From Bacteroidota bacterium (GTDB lineage Bacteria; Bacteroidota; Bacteroidia; Cytophagales; Cyclobacteriaceae), in contig JAEZEH010000129.1 in NCBI GenBank assembly GCA_023417785.1, positions 1 to 64,000 of the forward strand: DNA of 64,000 nt. Reading direction: 5' to 3'. How positions within the stretch are numbered: position 1 is the stretch's first letter; every line of letters begins with the position of its first letter. A program made the position numbers and the translations under genes. The notes under the pieces are model-generated. The model was not told where the DNA came from, did not search any database, and saw only the letters and a program-made list of their open reading frames with translations. Shown piece after piece: positions 34,696-44,618 of this stretch.

Positions 34696-34703
34696 TATCT
34701 TTG
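34696..34703 (+). promoter_or_regulatory. -7 promoter element of glyS
   Basis: TATCTTTG, an exact match, is 6 bases before the glyS ATG at 34710. This implies a nearly leaderless mRNA. Confidence 0.5.
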
Positions 34704-34709
34704 CCGTCT

Positions 34710-36254
34710 ATGGCGAATCAAGAAGACAACCTTTTCAAAAATGTAATCTCCCATGCGAAGGAGTATGGGTTTATCTTTCCTTCCAGCGAAATATACGACG
34801 GCCTGAGTGCGGTCTATGATTACGGCCAGAACGGCGCTGAACTGAAGAATAATATCAAGGACTATTGGTGGAAGTTCATGACACTTCTCCACGACAACAT
34901 TGTGGGGATTGACGCAGCCATTTTCATGCATCCCACCACCTGGAAAGCGTCGGGGCACGTAGACGCTTTCAACGATCCGATGATCGACAACAAGGATTCC
35001 AAGAAGCGGTATCGTGCGGACGTTCTCATCGAGGACGCCATCACAAAGATGGAGGAGAAGATCAACAAGGAAGCTGAAAAGGCGGCCAAGCGATTCGGTG
35101 AATCTTTCGATCGTGAAAAGTTTCTCACCACCAATCCACGGGTACTGGAGTACCAAAAGAAAATCGACGAGACCAACACACGGCTCAAAGACGCCATGGG
35201 CTCAGGCAACATGCCTGCGATGAAACAACTCATTGAAGATCTCGAGATCACTGACCCGGTGTCGGGAACGCGAAACTGGACTGATGTGCGTCAGTTTAAC
35301 CTTATGTTCTCGACAGAGATCGGCTCACTTGCCGATGAAGCCAATAAGATATACCTCCGCCCGGAAACAGCCCAGGGCATTTTCGTAAACTTCCTGAACG
35401 TGCAGAAAACCGGAAGGATGAAAATACCATTTGGCATTGCCCAGATCGGAAAAGCATTCCGAAATGAAATCGTGGCGCGCCAGTTTATTTTCCGGATGCG
35501 GGAGTTCGAACAGATGGAAATGCAGTTCTTCATCAAACCGGGTGAAGAGATGAAATGGTACGAGTTCTGGAAAGAGAAACGAATGCGGTGGCACCAGGCT
35601 CTCGGCCTGGGCGAACAGAACTATCGCTTCCACGATCATCTCAACCTGGCACATTACGCGAACGCTGCGTGTGACATTCAGTTCAACTTCCCTATGGGTT
35701 TCAAGGAATTGGAAGGAATCCACTCCCGCACCGACTTCGACCTAAAGAACCACGAGAAGTACTCCGGCAAAAAACTGCAGTACTTTGACGCCGAGGCCAA
35801 CCAGAGTTACATCCCGTATGTGGTGGAAACATCAATTGGCCTTGACCGTTGTTTCCTGGCAATTCTTTCTAAATCGTACAAAGAAGAAAAACTTGAAGAC
35901 GGCAGTGAACGCGTCGTGCTGAGTATCCCCGCACCACTCGCGCCCAATAAGGTTGCGATTCTACCATTGGTAAAGAAAGACGGGCTTCCGGAAAAAGCAG
36001 AACAGGTGATGAACGAACTCAAGTACGACCTGCGTTGCTTTTACGAAGATAAGGATGCCATTGGCCGTCGGTACCGGAGGCAGGACGCGATCGGCACTCC
36101 ATATTGTGTCACAATTGATCATCAGACCTTGCAGGATAACACCGTAACCATCCGGGAACGCGATACGATGAAGCAGGAGCGAATCGCAATCGCTGAGATA
36201 AGAACGCGGCTGATGGATGCATGTTCAATAAACAATATTCTCCGGAAAATCTAA
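34710..36254 (+). CDS. glyQS: Glycine--tRNA ligase, homodimeric (class II)
   Basis: 514 residues of the single-chain alpha2 GlyRS. Class II motifs are visible: motif 1 around DEANKIYLRPETAQGIFVNF (split: YLRPETAQG, IFVNF), motif 2 FRNEIVARQFIFRMREFEQME (FRNEI, FRMREFEQ) and motif 3 SIGLDRCFLA. The C-terminal anticodon-binding domain (about 400-510) starts PLAPNKVAILPLV. The ATG at 34710 follows the promoter box immediately; the TTG at 34701 is part of the box and is rejected. It is followed directly (no gap) by the MtfA-like gene. Confidence 0.95.
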   Translation: MANQEDNLFKNVISHAKEYGFIFPSSEIYDGLSAVYDYGQNGAELKNNIKDYWWKFMTLLHDNIVGIDAAIFMHPTTWKASGHVDAFNDPMIDNKDSKKRYRADVLIEDAITKMEEKINKEAEKAAKRFGESFDREKFLTTNPRVLEYQKKIDETNTRLKDAMGSGNMPAMKQLIEDLEITDPVSGTRNWTDVRQFNLMFSTEIGSLADEANKIYLRPETAQGIFVNFLNVQKTGRMKIPFGIAQIGKAFRNEIVARQFIFRMREFEQMEMQFFIKPGEEMKWYEFWKEKRMRWHQALGLGEQNYRFHDHLNLAHYANAACDIQFNFPMGFKELEGIHSRTDFDLKNHEKYSGKKLQYFDAEANQSYIPYVVETSIGLDRCFLAILSKSYKEEKLEDGSERVVLSIPAPLAPNKVAILPLVKKDGLPEKAEQVMNELKYDLRCFYEDKDAIGRRYRRQDAIGTPYCVTIDHQTLQDNTVTIRERDTMKQERIAIAEIRTRLMDACSINNILRKI

Positions 36255-37061
36255 ATGCTCGCTCTCATAACCGTTGTTGTCATTGGAGCACTGGTGATTT
36301 ATGCGAACTATGGAACTATACGGGAAGCCGTTATTACGGCAGAAAGAAAGGCAGCACCGGTTAAATCCCGGGTACTGCCTGTACCGCATAAAGTCCGGCA
36401 AATCCTGCTGAAATATTTTCCATGGTACGGCAGGCTCAGTAAAGAGAACCGGATTCGGTTCGAAAAAAAACTCGTTAAATTTCTTTATAGCAAACGCTTC
36501 ATCCCCCGGGGCGTGCCGGAAGTTACCATTGAAGCGAAGGTGCTGATTTCAGCTTCGGCTGCGCAACTAACCTTCGGGCTACCTGATGTTTATCTTACAC
36601 ATTTCAAAAAGATCCTGGTATACCCAAACGACTACTACTCATCCATCACGCGCCGTTACCACAAAGGCGAAGTGAACCCGCTGTTCGGAATAATCGTGAT
36701 CTCCTGGCAGAGTTTCATTGACGGGTACATCGATCAGGGCGACAGCGTCAATCTCGGACTTCATGAAATGGCACATGCGTTACGGCTCGAAAACATCATC
36801 CGCAGCAGGGAGTATAAATTCTTTGACCCGGCTGTACTGGAACAGCTCGACAGGTTTGCAAACGACTTTTGCAATGGTCCGCAAACCGAGCATAGTTCCT
36901 TCCTGCGACCTTACGCATGCACCAACGTGCACGAATTCTTCAGCGTAGCGGTTGAAAACTTTTTTGAAAGATCAGCCGCCATGAAGCTTGCTTTGCCGGA
37001 CCTTTACAAGATTATTTCAAAACTGCTGAATCAGGACCCTTTGCAGCTTATTGACGCATAA
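36255..37061 (+). CDS. MtfA-like zinc peptidase (M90 family)
   Basis: 268 residues. One N-terminal membrane helix (about 2-19) is followed by a soluble domain with the gluzincin motif HEMAH (about residue 173) and a downstream acid in FFSVAVENFFER. This matches M90/MtfA, whose E. coli member is an aminopeptidase that also binds the Mlc repressor. The membrane anchor is an addition over E. coli MtfA and is frequent in Bacteroidota. Its ATG directly abuts the glyS stop codon, and it is followed after 26 bases by dgt. Confidence 0.82.
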   Translation: MLALITVVVIGALVIYANYGTIREAVITAERKAAPVKSRVLPVPHKVRQILLKYFPWYGRLSKENRIRFEKKLVKFLYSKRFIPRGVPEVTIEAKVLISASAAQLTFGLPDVYLTHFKKILVYPNDYYSSITRRYHKGEVNPLFGIIVISWQSFIDGYIDQGDSVNLGLHEMAHALRLENIIRSREYKFFDPAVLEQLDRFANDFCNGPQTEHSSFLRPYACTNVHEFFSVAVENFFERSAAMKLALPDLYKIISKLLNQDPLQLIDA

Positions 37062-37087
37062 GCCGCCGTCATCCGTATATTGCGGCC

Positions 37088-38422
37088 ATGAATTGGAAGC
37101 TGTTACTTTCCGCGGCGCGTCAGGGCCAGAAGAATCAGGTCGCGGTATCATCACGAAGTGCGTTTGAGCAGGATTTTGATCGCATCATATTTTCACATCC
37201 CTTTCGCAAACTACAGGATAAGACACAGGTGCATCCCCTGCCCGAACAAGATTTTGTGCATACACGGCTAACCCACAGCCTGGAGGTATCCAGCGTCGGA
37301 CGGAGCCTCGGCCGAAAAGCCGGTGAAGTGATCATTCAACGCCATCCGGAGCTGGCGGAAACGCTTTCGCTTTTCGATTTTGGCGCCGTGACAGCCGCAG
37401 CTGCACTGGCCCATGACCTCGGTAATCCGCCGTTCGGACATGCCGGCGAAGACGCGCTTTCTGACTTTTTTAGTCAGACAGATTTCGGCCGATCCCTGCA
37501 AAGCGAGTTCCCGGAAACTGAATGGACGGACCTTACCAAATTCGAAGGGAATGCTCAGGGATTCAGAATTCTCAATTCAAACGCATATGGTTTACATCTG
37601 ACGTACGCGACCCTCGGTGCGTTCACGAAATATCCATGCGCTTCCGTTTTGAAGAATCGCGACACAAAACGAAAGAGCCAGAAGAAATACGGATTCTATG
37701 AGACTGAAAAAGAGGCCTTTCGCGAAATGGCAACACATCTGGGGCTAACTCCCGCCGGCGCGGATTGCTGGCACCGGCACCCCCTTGCGATGCTGGTTGA
37801 GGCCGCCGATGATATCTGCTACAATATCATCGATCTTGAGGATGCGTGCCGGCTGGGACTTGTCTCGTTTCACGAAACGGTAGAGCTACTGGCCGCCATC
37901 CTTCGTGACGACTACAAACCTGAGAAACTCGATCGGATCCATGACCCGAACGAAAAAGTTGCCGTGCTCCGGGCATTGGCCATTAACAAACTGGTTGATC
38001 AATGTACGGAGGTGTTTATTGACCACGAAAACGATATCCTGGGAGGTACATTCGATTCCGCCCTCGCCGATCATTGCGCATCCAAAGAAGTGCTGGACGA
38101 GATTTCCAGAATGTCGGTCGAAAAAATTTATCGGGCAAGGCACGTGATTGAAATCGAGGCCTCTGGGCATGAGGTACTTCCGGGGATTTTACACGAATTT
38201 GTGGTCACAGGCCAATTCCTCTTCAATGCGGGAAAAACCACCTCGGCGATGCCCCGGAAATACCAGAATGCCTCACTCCTGCTGCCACCTGAAACACGTT
38301 TTCAAATAAAACAGGCCCAGACATTCTATCAGGTGCTCCGCGCCATCCTGGATTTTGTTTCCGGGTTGACAGACCGCCATGCTGTTTCACTTTTCAGAAA
38401 AATGAAGGGGATCAGCGTATAG
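37088..38422 (+). CDS. dgt: Deoxyguanosinetriphosphate triphosphohydrolase
   Basis: HD-domain enzyme hydrolysing dGTP (or other dNTPs) to the nucleoside and triphosphate. The 444-residue protein has FRKLQDKTQVHPLP, THSLEVSSVGRSLG with the first metal His, AHDLGNPPFGHAGE with the HD pair near residue 115, and DDICYNIIDLED with the last Asp. The length matches the Dgt type 1 group. It is third in a row with glyS and the MtfA-like gene, probably one transcript. Confidence 0.9.
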   Translation: MNWKLLLSAARQGQKNQVAVSSRSAFEQDFDRIIFSHPFRKLQDKTQVHPLPEQDFVHTRLTHSLEVSSVGRSLGRKAGEVIIQRHPELAETLSLFDFGAVTAAAALAHDLGNPPFGHAGEDALSDFFSQTDFGRSLQSEFPETEWTDLTKFEGNAQGFRILNSNAYGLHLTYATLGAFTKYPCASVLKNRDTKRKSQKKYGFYETEKEAFREMATHLGLTPAGADCWHRHPLAMLVEAADDICYNIIDLEDACRLGLVSFHETVELLAAILRDDYKPEKLDRIHDPNEKVAVLRALAINKLVDQCTEVFIDHENDILGGTFDSALADHCASKEVLDEISRMSVEKIYRARHVIEIEASGHEVLPGILHEFVVTGQFLFNAGKTTSAMPRKYQNASLLLPPETRFQIKQAQTFYQVLRAILDFVSGLTDRHAVSLFRKMKGISV

Positions 38423-38544
38423 CCCGGGGCCCGAGGTTTAATCTGCCGTTCCGAATAAAAAAACAAATTTTCAGGACATCATACACACCTCCCAAAACCG
38501 ACCGTTCGGACATAAAACCGGACTGGAAACAAATCAAAATTGTT

Positions 38545-38552
38545 TAGCTTTG
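38545..38552 (+). promoter_or_regulatory. -7 promoter element of the RND transporter
   Basis: TAGCTTTG, an exact match, is 31 bases before the ATG at 38584. Confidence 0.45.
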
Positions 38553-38583
38553 GCCTCCTTAAAAACTGTAGCAGCGCGAAATT

Positions 38584-41016
38584 ATGTGGACCAGAGTAGC
38601 GGAGATCATCATACGTTTTCGGGTGACTTTTATCGTAATGATCGGAATCATAACGGTCTTTATGGGATGGAAGGCCTCGCAGGTGGAGATGAGTTACGAT
38701 TTCGCCCGGACCGTACCGCTCAAGGATCCGGACATGGTAGTGTTAACCAAATTCCGCGAGCAATTTGGTGAAGATGGCAATATCATCGCCATTGGCCTCC
38801 GGGACAGTTCCGTTTATCAATTGAAAAACTTCGATGCGTTTCGCACACTTTCGAAAGAAATACGCTCTCTCGAAGGCGTAAATGAAGTCATTTCTTTGCC
38901 CGTCCTGAAAATGATCCTCAAGGATACCGCAGAGCGGAAGTTTTACCTCGAACACATCTTCCCCGATACAATCAGTTCACAGGAACATCTGGATAGCCTG
39001 CTAACGGTGACCCGCGACCAACGGATTTACATGGATCAGTTGGTGAATTCCGGCAATGGCGCCACCATGATGCTGGTATCCATCCAGAAAGAAGTTATGA
39101 ACTCCTCCCGCCGCGAAGCCATGACTGAACGTATGCTCGCAGCAGGGAAGCGATTCGAGGAAAGTACCGGGATTACGCTACGTTATGCCGGGCTCCCGTT
39201 TATCCGCACCGTAATCGCCAATTCGGTACGAAAGGAAATGGGAATCTTTCTCTATGCCTCAGCGCTTGTGACAGGTCTGATCATGTTCGTCTTCTTTCGT
39301 TCGTTCCGCGCCGTATTGTTCTCGATGATTATCATCGGAATCGTGGTGGTCTGGACACTGGGGACGATCAAGTTATTCGGTTTCAAAATAACCTTGCTGA
39401 GCGGGCTAATCCCACCGGTTATTGTCACGCTCGGTATTACCAACGCCATCTACCTGCTGAATAAATACCACCTGGAGTTTGCCAGGACCAAAGATAAGCT
39501 TAAGGCGATCAATGTTGTAGTTCAAAAAATGGGTCTGGCGACATTCCTTACCAATCTCACGGTAGCGATAGGGTTCCTGACACTTCTCGCAACCGACATC
39601 CTCATTCTCCGTGAATTCGGAATTGTGGCCGGCATCAATATAATGGTGCTTTTCGTGATCAGTCTGATTATGATCCCAAGTGTTTTTTCGTGGCTGCCAA
39701 CACCTTCCGAAAAGCATCTCAGGCACCTTTCGTTCCCGAAAATGCACGCCTTTCTCAAGTTCATTGACCTGCTTGTTCACAGGCAGCGGAACCTTATTTA
39801 TTTTTTCTCTATCCTTTTCGCAGTGTTATCGTGCATTGGGATCTGGCAGTTGAGATCGCTTTCTTTTATGGTCGACGATGTGCCGGAAGAAAGCCAGGTA
39901 AAACGGGATCTGCATTTTTTTGAGAATAACTTCAGCGGGATAATGCCATTGGAGGTCGTGGTTGAATTCAAAACCAAAAAGCGACGCCCTGTTCTGGATG
40001 TAAACAATCTCGCCAAGGTCGAAGAGTTTGAAACCTTTCTCGACTCGCTGCCGATGGTCTCCAAACCGGTTTCTATCCTGAGTTTTGTAAAGGCATCGAA
40101 GCAGGCATTTTATAACAACAATCCGCAGCGTTATAACATACCCTCCCGAAGTGAGGGTGCATTTATACTCCGGTATATGCGAGGCCAGTCCGACAACAGT
40201 GGTCTGTTCAAGTCCTTCGTGGATACCACATTCACCCGGATGCGTATTTCCAGCCAGATCGCGGACATAGGTTCCGAACGAATGGATTCGCTGGTAAGCA
40301 ACGCGATCGAACCCCGAATGCGGGCCATCTTTACCTCCACTGAGAAAGACTCAATCGAAAGCTACGTCACCGGATCAACCAAGATCTTTATCAAAGGGAA
40401 CAATTTTTTAATCGACAACCTCCGCGAAAGTCTTCTCCTGGCTTTTCTGCTGATTACGCTTTCGATGGCGATTCTTTTTGCCAACGTCCGGATGATCGTA
40501 ATCTCCCTTGTCCCGAACCTGCTGGCGCTGATGATAACGGCGGGACTAATGGGTTTCTTTGACATCCCGCTTAAAGCCAGCACCGCCCTGATCTTCAGCA
40601 TCACGTTCGGTATTTCGGTCGACAACTCGATACGTTTCCTGGCGAAATACCGGCAGGAAATTCTATCCAATAATTTCTTTATTCCGGTTGCCGTAAGTGA
40701 CAGCATCATGGAGACGGGCAAAAGCATCATTTACACGTCGATTGTGCTTTTCGCCGGATTCATAATCTTTACGTTTTCATCATTCGGTGGAACCATTGCT
40801 TTGGGTCTGCTCACTTCTATCACTCTCGTGATCAGCATGTTTACCAACCTCATTTTACTGCCGGCGCTGATCATGACGTTCGACCGGCCGAAAAAGAAAA
40901 AAGGGGAGCATTTGCTGATCGATGAGTTTGAGGCGTCATTCTACGGCGAAAGCGAAGATGAAGAAATTGACCTGAATCGTATCACCATTCACAACCGGCA
41001 TTCGGCAGCTGAATAG
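38584..41016 (+). CDS. RND/MMPL family exporter (Patched/HpnN-like)
   Basis: 810 residues with the duplicated RND plan: an N-terminal helix (about 13-31), a periplasmic loop (about 35-210), a five-helix bundle (about 215-370), helix 7 near 400, a second loop (about 420-610) and a second bundle (about 615-770), then a short acidic cytosolic tail. The helix 4 region has SGLIPPVIVTLGITNAIYLLNKYH (short pieces GLIPPVIVTL, NAIYLLNKYH) and its twin ISVDNSIRFLAKY. No membrane-fusion or TolC partner is adjacent. Lipid or hopanoid export is common for MMPL members, but the substrate is unknown here. Confidence 0.85.
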   Translation: MWTRVAEIIIRFRVTFIVMIGIITVFMGWKASQVEMSYDFARTVPLKDPDMVVLTKFREQFGEDGNIIAIGLRDSSVYQLKNFDAFRTLSKEIRSLEGVNEVISLPVLKMILKDTAERKFYLEHIFPDTISSQEHLDSLLTVTRDQRIYMDQLVNSGNGATMMLVSIQKEVMNSSRREAMTERMLAAGKRFEESTGITLRYAGLPFIRTVIANSVRKEMGIFLYASALVTGLIMFVFFRSFRAVLFSMIIIGIVVVWTLGTIKLFGFKITLLSGLIPPVIVTLGITNAIYLLNKYHLEFARTKDKLKAINVVVQKMGLATFLTNLTVAIGFLTLLATDILILREFGIVAGINIMVLFVISLIMIPSVFSWLPTPSEKHLRHLSFPKMHAFLKFIDLLVHRQRNLIYFFSILFAVLSCIGIWQLRSLSFMVDDVPEESQVKRDLHFFENNFSGIMPLEVVVEFKTKKRRPVLDVNNLAKVEEFETFLDSLPMVSKPVSILSFVKASKQAFYNNNPQRYNIPSRSEGAFILRYMRGQSDNSGLFKSFVDTTFTRMRISSQIADIGSERMDSLVSNAIEPRMRAIFTSTEKDSIESYVTGSTKIFIKGNNFLIDNLRESLLLAFLLITLSMAILFANVRMIVISLVPNLLALMITAGLMGFFDIPLKASTALIFSITFGISVDNSIRFLAKYRQEILSNNFFIPVAVSDSIMETGKSIIYTSIVLFAGFIIFTFSSFGGTIALGLLTSITLVISMFTNLILLPALIMTFDRPKKKKGEHLLIDEFEASFYGESEDEEIDLNRITIHNRHSAAE

Positions 41017-41083
41017 CCTTCGATTTCTATACCGGTGGCGGAATTCTGTAATTGCCGGAACACGGGATTTCTGGTAAACCTGC

Positions 41084-41091
41084 TATCTTTG
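41084..41091 (+). promoter_or_regulatory. -7 promoter element of ileS
   Basis: TATCTTTG, an exact match, is 35 bases before the ATG at 41127. Confidence 0.5.
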
Positions 41092-41126
41092 CGGACTTAT
41101 TTCAAAACAGCGCAGGAATTTATCTT

Positions 41127-44100
41127 ATGGCCCGCAAGTACAATGAATTCAAGGAACTGAACTACGCGAAACTAGCAGAGGAGATTCTTCAGTTCTGGAA
41201 CAGCAATGAGGTGTTTGAAAAATCGGTTTCGGCCAGAGACGGAGCACCAACATTTACTTTTTTTGAGGGACCTCCCTCAGCAAACGGAACTCCCGGAATT
41301 CATCACGTAATGGGTCGTACGGTTAAGGATATTTTTTGCCGCTTCAAGACGTTGCAGGGATTTCAGGTGAAACGAAAAGGCGGATGGGATACCCACGGCC
41401 TTCCGGTTGAATTGCAGGTCGAAAAACAGTTGGGCATCACCAAAGACGACATCGGCAAAAAGATCAGCATTCAGGAGTACAATGAGAAGTGCCGTGAAAC
41501 GGTGATGACATATAAGGACCAGTGGGATGACCTCACGCGGAAGATGGGTTATTGGGTTGACTTACAGGATCCGTACATCACGTACGAGAAAGAGTATATC
41601 GAATCCCTGTGGTGGGCGCTGAAACAACTTTACGACAAAGATCTCCTGTACAAGGGCTATACGATCCAGCCTTACTCACCCGGAGCAGGAACAGGTTTGA
41701 GTTCCCATGAATTGAACCTGCCGGGCTGTTACCGCGAGGTGAAAGACACATCAATCGTGGCGCAGTTCAAAGTAGTTAAGAATGATAAGTCGGCCTTCCT
41801 GTTCGAAAAGCCGCAGGGCGACGTATTTATCCTTGCCTGGACCACCACACCTTGGACGCTGCCCTCAAACACGGCCCTGGCGGTGGGAGAGAAAATCACG
41901 TACATACAAGTAAATACGTTCAACGCCTACACGTTCAAACCGATCAGCGTCGTGTTGGCGAAGGATCTTGCGGGCCGATATTTTCCCGAGAAAAATAGGG
42001 ACCTCGCCTTGTCAGACTACAGGTCTGGCGATAAGACAATCCCATTCGAAGTCGTGCGCGAATTTTCCGGCCGCGACCTGACCGGCATCCAGTATGAACA
42101 ACTCATACCCTATATTCAGCCGTTTTATGACGCAGAAAAAGCGTTCCACGTAATCGCAGGCGACTTCGTAACGACGGAAGACGGAACCGGAGTCGTTCAC
42201 ATCTCTCCTACGTTCGGTGCTGATGACTTCAAGGCTGCCAAACAAAACGGTATTCCCGCACTTACTGTTCTGGACGAAGCAGGAAACGAATTACCGACTG
42301 TAGACAAAAAGGGCAAATTCATTTCGCAAATAGGCCAGCGGTTGCAGGAAGGCGTAAACAAATACGGGATCAAAACCCATAAGGCTCTTGGCGCGGATGA
42401 TTTCTATGTAAAGAATTACACCGGCGAAGACGAAAGCCATTCAGACTACAAAACCACTGACGTAGTTATTTCAATTATACTCAAGGAAGAGAACAAAGCG
42501 TTCAAGGTTGAAAAGTACGAGCACACGTATCCGCATTGCTGGAGAACAGACAAACCCGTGCTTTATTATCCATTAGATTCCTGGTTCATCCGCACCACGG
42601 CGCTGAAGGCTCGAATGGTAGAGTTGAATAAAACGATAAACTGGAAACCTGAATCTACCGGAAGCGGTCGCTTTGGTAACTGGCTCGAGAATCTCGTGGA
42701 TTGGAATTTGTCACGCTCTCGGTATTGGGGAACGCCGCTTCCTATCTGGCGAACCAAAGACGGTAAGGAAGAAATCTGCATTGGCAGCATCGCCGAACTG
42801 AACAATCAGGTAGAACGCGCGGTGGATGCGGGCTTAATGAAAGAAACACTTCCCGCGGATTTTGATCTTCATCGCCCGTACGTCGACGAAGTAGTGTTGG
42901 TAAGCGCTTCGGGCCAGCCCATGTACCGTGAACCTGATTTGATTGATGTATGGTTCGACTCGGGCGCCATGCCTTTCGCCCAGTGGCACTATCCTTTCGA
43001 AAACGCAGACACCTTTGATCATAATTATCCGGCAGATTTTATTGCCGAAGGCGTTGATCAGACCCGAGGATGGTTCTTCACGCTGCATGCTATCGCCACC
43101 ATGCTGTTCGACGACGTGGCCTTCCGCAACGTGATCTCCAATGGCCTTGTGCTCGATAAGAACGGCAACAAGATGTCGAAGCGAATCGGCAACGTCGTCA
43201 ATCCCTTTGAAACGCTGGACAAATACGGGCCCGACCTGGTTCGCTGGTACATGATCGAAAATGCACCGCCATGGGATAATCTTAAATTTGATCTGGAAGG
43301 CATAACGGAAGTACAACGTCGGTTCTTCGGAACATTGTTCAACACCTATTCATTCTTCTCACTATACGCGAATATCGATGGGTACGTAAAGGACGAATTG
43401 AATACGGTTCCGCATGAGAAGCTTACGCATCTTGACCGATGGATAATCTCCAAACTGCAAAGCCTTATCCAGGAAGTTACCCGTGCGTATAGTGAATACG
43501 AACCCACTCGCGCGGCGCGGGCAATTCAGGACTTCGTTAATGATCATCTTTCGAACTGGTACGTACGCCTGAACCGGAAACGCTTCTGGTCGGTGCGGTC
43601 GGCTTCTACGGGAGGTGAATTCAGCGCAGACAAAAAAGCGGCATACGACACGTTGTACGAATGCCTGCTGGTAACCGCACAATTGATGGCACCCATTGCA
43701 CCGTTCTTTTCAGAATGGTTGTATGGGAATCTCACTGAAAACATTCGTGAGAAGGCAGTTGAGGCGGCAACGCCTTTGCGCCACATTTCAGTACACCTTA
43801 CGGACCTGGTGAAAGCGGAAACAACGCGGATAGACGCCGAACTGGAGAAATCGATGGACTATGCACAGAAAATCTGTTCGCTCGTACATTCAATCCGAAA
43901 GAACGCGCGGATCAAAGTAAGAACGCCGCTGCAGCGGATCCTTCTTCCGGTGTTGGATGCAAGTTTCGCCGACCGGATAAGAAGTGTGGAAAGCATCATC
44001 CTGGCCGAAGTGAACGTAAAAAGTATCGAGTACATTGATGATACATCGGGGGTTGTGATTAAGAAAGCAAAGCCGAACTTCCCTAAGCTCGGAAAGCAAT

Positions 44101-44579
44101 ACGGTCCCCGGATGAAGGAGGTGGCGGCGCTCATCAACGGGTTTACCAACGATGATATCTCACAGCTTGAAAAGCAGGGAATGCTCGAGAAGGGCGGCTT
44201 CAAACTTGTTCCTGATGACGTGCTGATTTCTTCAGAAGACATTCCGGGCTGGGCAGTAGCATCGGAAGGCGCGGTGACAGTGGCTTTGGATATAAACATC
44301 ACCGACGCACTGCGCCGGGAAGGTATCGCGCGCGATTTCGTGAACCGCATCCAGAATTTGCGCAAGGATATGGGATTGGAAGTGCTCGACAAGATCGGAA
44401 TCGAAGTTGAACGCGATGGTGAATTTGTTACCGCAGCACTTACCGAATTTCGCGACTATATCAGTACAGAAACCCAGGCCCTAAGTCTGGACCTCAGGGA
44501 AACCATTGCAGAAGCCACCGAGGTTGACATGGACGAGTTTATGCTAAAGGTTAGGATCAGTGTAAAAACCCAACGATAA
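41127..44579 (+). CDS. ileS: Isoleucine--tRNA ligase
   Basis: 1150 residues from the ATG at 41127; upstream in-frame sequence covers the promoter box. It is a class I synthetase with the HIGH-type motif GIHHVMGRT (about 50-58) and KMSKR in GNKMSKRIGN (about 685). The editing domain has TTTPWTLPSNTAL and the C-terminal anticodon domain begins HLDRWIISKLQSL. This is the large IleRS2-like form of about 1,050-1,150 residues. Such forms are often less sensitive to mupirocin, but resistance is not asserted. lspA starts 39 bases downstream. Confidence 0.95.
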   Translation: MARKYNEFKELNYAKLAEEILQFWNSNEVFEKSVSARDGAPTFTFFEGPPSANGTPGIHHVMGRTVKDIFCRFKTLQGFQVKRKGGWDTHGLPVELQVEKQLGITKDDIGKKISIQEYNEKCRETVMTYKDQWDDLTRKMGYWVDLQDPYITYEKEYIESLWWALKQLYDKDLLYKGYTIQPYSPGAGTGLSSHELNLPGCYREVKDTSIVAQFKVVKNDKSAFLFEKPQGDVFILAWTTTPWTLPSNTALAVGEKITYIQVNTFNAYTFKPISVVLAKDLAGRYFPEKNRDLALSDYRSGDKTIPFEVVREFSGRDLTGIQYEQLIPYIQPFYDAEKAFHVIAGDFVTTEDGTGVVHISPTFGADDFKAAKQNGIPALTVLDEAGNELPTVDKKGKFISQIGQRLQEGVNKYGIKTHKALGADDFYVKNYTGEDESHSDYKTTDVVISIILKEENKAFKVEKYEHTYPHCWRTDKPVLYYPLDSWFIRTTALKARMVELNKTINWKPESTGSGRFGNWLENLVDWNLSRSRYWGTPLPIWRTKDGKEEICIGSIAELNNQVERAVDAGLMKETLPADFDLHRPYVDEVVLVSASGQPMYREPDLIDVWFDSGAMPFAQWHYPFENADTFDHNYPADFIAEGVDQTRGWFFTLHAIATMLFDDVAFRNVISNGLVLDKNGNKMSKRIGNVVNPFETLDKYGPDLVRWYMIENAPPWDNLKFDLEGITEVQRRFFGTLFNTYSFFSLYANIDGYVKDELNTVPHEKLTHLDRWIISKLQSLIQEVTRAYSEYEPTRAARAIQDFVNDHLSNWYVRLNRKRFWSVRSASTGGEFSADKKAAYDTLYECLLVTAQLMAPIAPFFSEWLYGNLTENIREKAVEAATPLRHISVHLTDLVKAETTRIDAELEKSMDYAQKICSLVHSIRKNARIKVRTPLQRILLPVLDASFADRIRSVESIILAEVNVKSIEYIDDTSGVVIKKAKPNFPKLGKQYGPRMKEVAALINGFTNDDISQLEKQGMLEKGGFKLVPDDVLISSEDIPGWAVASEGAVTVALDINITDALRREGIARDFVNRIQNLRKDMGLEVLDKIGIEVERDGEFVTAALTEFRDYISTETQALSLDLRETIAEATEVDMDEFMLKVRISVKTQR

Positions 44580-44618
44580 CAGCACAGGACACCCTGGCAC
44601 TTTTTAATTGAAGCCCGA

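Noticed and set aside
43859..44392. 177-codon minus-strand frame inside ileS
   Set aside because: Ser/Thr-rich composition typical of an antisense frame; IleRS is certain here.
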